DNA of 64,000 nucleotides, taken from assembly GCA_026008535.1 (NCBI GenBank), contig BRKX01000002.1, positions 59,517,170 to 59,581,169 of the forward strand, given 5' to 3'. Of the stretch, positions 60,685 through 64,000 are shown in pieces. The first letter of the stretch is position 1. Each line of letters starts with the position of its first letter. The translations under genes and the position numbers were made by a program. The notes below the pieces were generated by a model that was not told where the DNA came from, did no database searches, and saw only the letters and a list, made by a program, of their open reading frames with translations. Origin of the DNA: Perilla frutescens. Taxonomy: Eukaryota > Streptophyta > Magnoliopsida > Lamiales > Lamiaceae.

Positions 60685-62400
60685 TCAAGAATGCCAGATT
60701 CCATGCAGGATGCTGCCTAATCTACTGGATGATATCTTTCTGACAATCTTTTTGGCATCTGAAACTTGAGCTTCTGCAAGTTTTTCGATGTTTTTAAGGT
60801 AGCCTGAATTGGCTATCTTCTTTCTTGCACTATTGCTGCTTGTCAATGACATCAATATTGAAAGCAAGAGCTTTTTGTTACCTGAGTTGGCCTCCCCGGG
60901 GTCGAGCATTTGCAGCAGTAATCCAAGATTCTGATCATTTTGAACGAACTTTTTTCGATTTTTTGGTACCATAATCATACTAGAGATTGTTTCTGCAGCC
61001 ATGTCTCGAATTTCAGTAGATTTCGAATCAAGAAATCTAACTAAAACTGCCATAAACCCTGCATCCCCCATCACCTTCTTGCCTTCCTCTGACGTCCCAG
61101 ATAACCAAAATGCTGCTTTTAAGGCCAATTCTTGGACAGAAACCTCGCCATATCGAAGAAAGTATAGAATGTGATCCATAAAACCATAGTTTATCAACAA
61201 ATGTAATGAATTATCAGATGAACAGCATATGTTCACAATCCCTCTGAAGGCCATCTCTCTTGTTTTGGTTGTGAACGTCGATTTTGGACAAAAAACGCGC
61301 ACTAATACTCGAACCCCTCCTTCTTGAATGATCATCTCTCTGATAGATTCATCACCATAAGCCATTGTTTGCAGCAGATCAACTGAGCTGATTTTGATCA
61401 CTTCATCTTTAGACTTTGCAAGATCAACAAGCTCGCCAATCCCCCCTTCCTCCACCACAAACCTCTTGATTTCTTGGACTCCCACAAGATTTTTCAACAC
61501 CCCACAAGCCAATGCACCCAATTCGCCGCCACCACTGCCGCCGCAAATCTTCAACATGGAAGTCACTCCTCCGTGAGCTGAAACCGACCACGCATTGTCG
61601 GAGTTCTCCGTCACCTTGACCAAACATCGAGCCGCGAACTCTCTACTCACTTCACTCCCGGACTCAACAACTCTAATCAAAGGAGCAATAGCCCCAGCAC
61701 CGATCAACTCGCTCTTGTAAGAATTCATTCCTGAAATCAAACACACGGATTTCGCTGCTTCCTCTTGAATTTCATCATCTTTAAAATCGAGGAAGTTGAC
61801 AAGAAACCTGATACAATCATCAAGCTGCAGAGCGACCATTATGTATCGCTCATCTTCTTGAATCACCTCATTAAAAGCAACGAGCGCTTGTTTCTTCATG
61901 TCAGTGCTCCCAATCTTGAATCTCGACAACAGATCAACAAAGTAAAATCTAACGTCGTCCGTCGAAGTCGAGGCGCTAGGCCTCGACACCACGATGGCGT
62001 CGCTGCGTGTCAGCAATCCCACTGCATAAATGTCAAAAATGCTCTTAATATGAGCATCGAATTTTGCAGAAACAATATCAAGATCGCTCTGCATAAGAAG
62101 TTTTCCGCTGTAGGAGAGCTGCAGACACTGTTTAGCAAGCACGTCGCATTCCTTGAGAGTGGCTAAGATCGAGTCCAAGACCGTCGGGAGCGAGAAGTTG
62201 TTGTCTGCAGATTCCCACTTCTCAATGGCGGTGAGATTGGAGAAAAGCTCTTTGAACTTGTATCTAATGGATTGCCATTTTGTGGAGAAGACTCGGATCG
62301 AATGAGAGAGAGAAATCAGTGAGGAAACCAGCACAATAGCTTCGTGCAGTGTTGTTTTTTGTGTGGATGATTCATCGATTCTGCTCTTTTCTTCACCCAT
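60685..62400 (-). CDS. Armadillo-repeat protein with N-terminal DUF7032-type domain (571 aa, intronless)
   Basis: Plant protein of the At1g01830/At2g45720/At5g50900 type (family recalled from memory). Residues about 15-135 form an alpha-helical N-terminal domain (LHEAIVLVSSLISLSHSIRVFSTKWQSI, then CDVLAKQCLQLSYSGKLLMQSDLD). From about 160 to 540 come armadillo repeats, e.g. IRFLVNFLDFKDDEIQEEAAKSVC, IAPLIRVVESGSEVSREFAARCL, ELVDLAKSKDEVIKISSVDLL, DHILYFLRYGEVSVQELALKAA and LVRFLDSKSTEIRDMAAETI. It ends with a basic KKIVRKISSSRLGSILHGIWHS tail. No U-box, signal peptide or membrane segment is seen. Armadillo repeats are protein-binding scaffolds; the partner is unknown. The ATG chosen is the first in frame and gives the family length. 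Confidence 0.92.
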   Translation of the reverse strand: MGEEKSRIDESSTQKTTLHEAIVLVSSLISLSHSIRVFSTKWQSIRYKFKELFSNLTAIEKWESADNNFSLPTVLDSILATLKECDVLAKQCLQLSYSGKLLMQSDLDIVSAKFDAHIKSIFDIYAVGLLTRSDAIVVSRPSASTSTDDVRFYFVDLLSRFKIGSTDMKKQALVAFNEVIQEDERYIMVALQLDDCIRFLVNFLDFKDDEIQEEAAKSVCLISGMNSYKSELIGAGAIAPLIRVVESGSEVSREFAARCLVKVTENSDNAWSVSAHGGVTSMLKICGGSGGGELGALACGVLKNLVGVQEIKRFVVEEGGIGELVDLAKSKDEVIKISSVDLLQTMAYGDESIREMIIQEGGVRVLVRVFCPKSTFTTKTREMAFRGIVNICCSSDNSLHLLINYGFMDHILYFLRYGEVSVQELALKAAFWLSGTSEEGKKVMGDAGFMAVLVRFLDSKSTEIRDMAAETISSMIMVPKNRKKFVQNDQNLGLLLQMLDPGEANSGNKKLLLSILMSLTSSNSARKKIANSGYLKNIEKLAEAQVSDAKKIVRKISSSRLGSILHGIWHS

Positions 62401-63084
62401 ATTTTTTGCAGAGTTAAAGCAAGCTCATTTGGAGGAGTTGATGTTCGGGATTTCCGGTGAATGAGATTCAAGATTCAATGCTTATCTTCTGCGGTTTGTA
62501 ACAGAGTGGATGTGCTTTAAAATTCACAAAATAGCTGGGAAGATATCAGATGGGGTGCGGCTGTCAGCAGTCACAAAAACTTATGTTAATTTTTTCTTAA
62601 ATGAAAATAATAATTGATCCTTATTTATTTTACGCTTGTAACGTAAACTCAATCCTTTTCAACTTAAAGACAGATGATGGCATTTTTATTTTAAATCTAA
62701 AAATCCCAACAACCTAAAGGTAGGTCCCATATTCTTCAACGTTGAAGGATTGCAGTGTGAGGTTAAGGAGTTTGGTCCAGTACTACTCAACATACTTCCG
62801 CAAGTTCCGTTTGATAATTACAGAATATGTTGATCACGACTTAATCGGACAAATTATTCAGCACTGTTTTTGGTTTGGTCAAACCCTGGCTATTCCAACA
62901 TCTTTCAATGATGAATTGGTGATAGATGATGAGAATATGTATTATAATTGCATACACATTATAATATTGAAATTAAGTAATGCGAAAAATCTAGTTTTGT
63001 TATGAGGAAAACAAACCTTACCACAGGTTTTATCTTCTTGAAAGGTTAAAAAATTATAAGAAGCTTTTGATGAATAGTTGGTGA
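62401..63084. other. Promoter side of the ARM gene and spacer
   Basis: The first about 150 bases are the leader and promoter of the minus-strand gene. An 87-codon plus-strand frame at 62742 has no recognisable features. Confidence 0.45.
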
Positions 63085-63362
63085 GATGAACCATTGTATC
63101 TTCTTCTTAATTAATAGCTTTTAATTGGTGGGGTAATAAGACTGACGGTTCAAAAGGGATTAATTAGTTTCGATGGGATAAGTTGTGTGTAAGAAAATGT
63201 GAAGGTGCATTGGGTTTCTGAAATTTCCAACTCTTTAATCTTGCTATGTTTGGGAAGATTGGTTGGTGGCTTATTGTCGACCCAGATGCTTTAGTTTATA
63301 AAGTTTTCAAGACTAAGTACTTCTCGGGAGAAGATTTCCTAACTGTTAAGTTTGGGCATAGT

Positions 63363-63672
63363 CAGGGACGGTTTTGAGGGTGTGCGGGGTGGGCGACCGC
63401 ACAGGGCCCCGAAAAATCGAGGGCCCCCGAATATATATAGGTCCATATATGTATATATAGATAAATAGTTGAAAATATTATCAATTAATCACTTAGCTCA
63501 GTGAAAAATTGCTTTCTTCAAGTTTCTTAGTGCGCGGGTTCGATTATTTAGTGTAACATTTTTTTTTACTGCTTGCGCTTGGGGCCCTTTGACATAATTC
63601 CCTTTTTAATAAGTAGGGCCGCCCATATTCTTCCATTAATAAAGGCTCTCCGATAGGTTAGCCCCGCCCCTG
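63363..63672. mobile_element. hAT-superfamily MITE (310 bp) inside the LINE, with tRNA-like boxes
   Basis: Flanked by perfect 8-bp duplications ggcatagt (63355-63362 and 63673-63680). Ends are cagggacgg on the left and ccgcccctg on the right (8 of 9 paired). Removing the element and one duplication restores the LINE frame (FGHSSSFTWRS). Inside, ttagctcagtg at 63493-63503 and gggttcgatta at 63536-63546 resemble the A and B boxes of a tRNA-type RNA polymerase III promoter, 43 bases apart. Confidence 0.9.
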
Positions 63673-63928
63673 GGCATAGTTCAAGTTTCACTTGGAGAAG
63701 CATCTGGTCTTCTCAAGATTTGGTTAGACGAGGTTTGAGTTCATTTTTTTTTTACTGCTTGCGCTTGGTGCCCTTTGACATAATTCCCTTTTTAATAAGT
63801 AAGGCCCGCCCATATTCTTCCATTAATAAAGGCTCTCCGATAGACTAGCCCCGCCCCTGGGCATAGTTCAAGTTTCACTTGGAGAAGCATCTGGTCTTCT
63901 CAAGATTTGGTTAGACGAGGTTTGAGTT
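63557..63928. repeat. Tandem duplication, about 186-bp unit, spanning the MITE end and LINE flank
   Basis: Units at about 63557-63741 and 63742-63928 both run from a poly-T tract through actgcttgcgcttgg, the MITE right end and ggcatagttcaagtttcacttgg to gaggtttgagtt. The second copy therefore carries a second MITE right end without a left end. The T tract may have seeded the event. Confidence 0.92.
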
Positions 63929-64000
63929 GGAGAATCAGGGATGGTAGGTCAGTTAAAGTTTGGAGTGATCCGTGGCTTCGTCCTGACTCCAATTTTCATA

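Larger units (their letters stand above)
63085..64000 (+). pseudogene. LINE (L1-type) ORF2 relic, continues past window end
   Basis: From about 63121 the frame reads NWWGNKTDGSKGIN, a stop, FRWDKLCVRKCEGALGF, a stop, NFQLFNLAMFGKIGWWLIVD, KVFKTKYFSGEDFLTVKFGHS. This matches the FWWG...W..W..LC.PK..GGLGFR....FN.ALL.K..WRL region after the reverse transcriptase of plant LINEs. After the hAT insertion the same frame resumes as SSFTWRSIWSSQDLVRRGLS and, after a tandem duplication, WRIRDGRSVKVWSDPWL. Two stops (probable Trp to stop and Arg to stop changes) and the insertion show it is dead. Confidence 0.85.

Noticed and set aside
61394..62166. Plus-strand frames across the ARM gene
   Set aside because: They are antisense shadows of the armadillo-repeat coding sequence.
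63480..63560. A tRNA gene
   Set aside because: Only A- and B-box-like words are present; no acceptor stem, anticodon arm or full cloverleaf can be formed.
1..64000. CRISPR array, bacterial operon or phage-type system
   Set aside because: The genes have plant introns and plant-only families; the repeats are transposons, satellites and microsatellites.

Overview
This is plant nuclear DNA. It is AT-rich, with intron-bearing genes that use GT/AG junctions, many plant transposable-element relics, and plant-only gene families (TIR1/AFB auxin receptor, FBS F-box protein, P-type PPR protein, bifunctional riboflavin kinase/FMN hydrolase). A TIR1/AFB protein of the type I take for AFB6, a clade reported lost from Brassicaceae and grasses, points to a eudicot outside Brassicaceae. 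I cannot name the species.

Layout. Positions 1-7360 carry the 3' part of a riboflavin kinase/FMN hydrolase gene and a complete 14-exon WD40 gene of the WRAP53/TCAB1 family. Positions 8163-9307 hold a PIF/Harbinger-type relic, and 9960-12670 a tandem array of about 175-bp satellite monomers. A three-exon F-box/LRR gene follows (14015-16017), then about 4 kb of AT-rich DNA with microsatellites and a foldback MITE, then an FBS-type F-box gene (20036-20759). Positions 21943-34806 are mostly retrotransposon debris. It includes a structurally complete, non-autonomous Ty3/gypsy element on the minus strand (25361-32479) with two about 2.5-kb LTRs, an initiator-Met tRNA primer-binding site and a broken chromodomain-like pol end, flanked by pieces of other LTR elements.

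The right half has an intronless PPR gene (36879-38264), an intronless gene for a small membrane-anchored acidic protein (41906-42568), a decayed copy of mitochondrial rps14 (about 47501-47721), a hAT MITE with a perfect 8-bp target duplication (48243-48757), the TIR1/AFB gene (53127-56757), an internally deleted LINE on the minus strand (about 58400-59260), and an intronless armadillo-repeat gene on the minus strand (60685-62400). The window ends in a LINE relic that was split by a second hAT MITE and then partly duplicated.

The genes are independent eukaryotic units, not an operon or pathway cluster. Three are SCF-type F-box proteins (F-box/LRR, FBS, TIR1/AFB). From memory, relatives of the FMN hydrolase, the FBS gene and the WD40 gene lie close together on Arabidopsis chromosome 4 (around At4g21470-At4g21520), so the left half may be an ancestral gene block expanded by repeats. 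I see no undescribed multi-gene system. The more unusual items are the rps14 relic, the satellite array with a three-monomer higher-order period, and the nested LINE/hAT/duplication structure at the right end.
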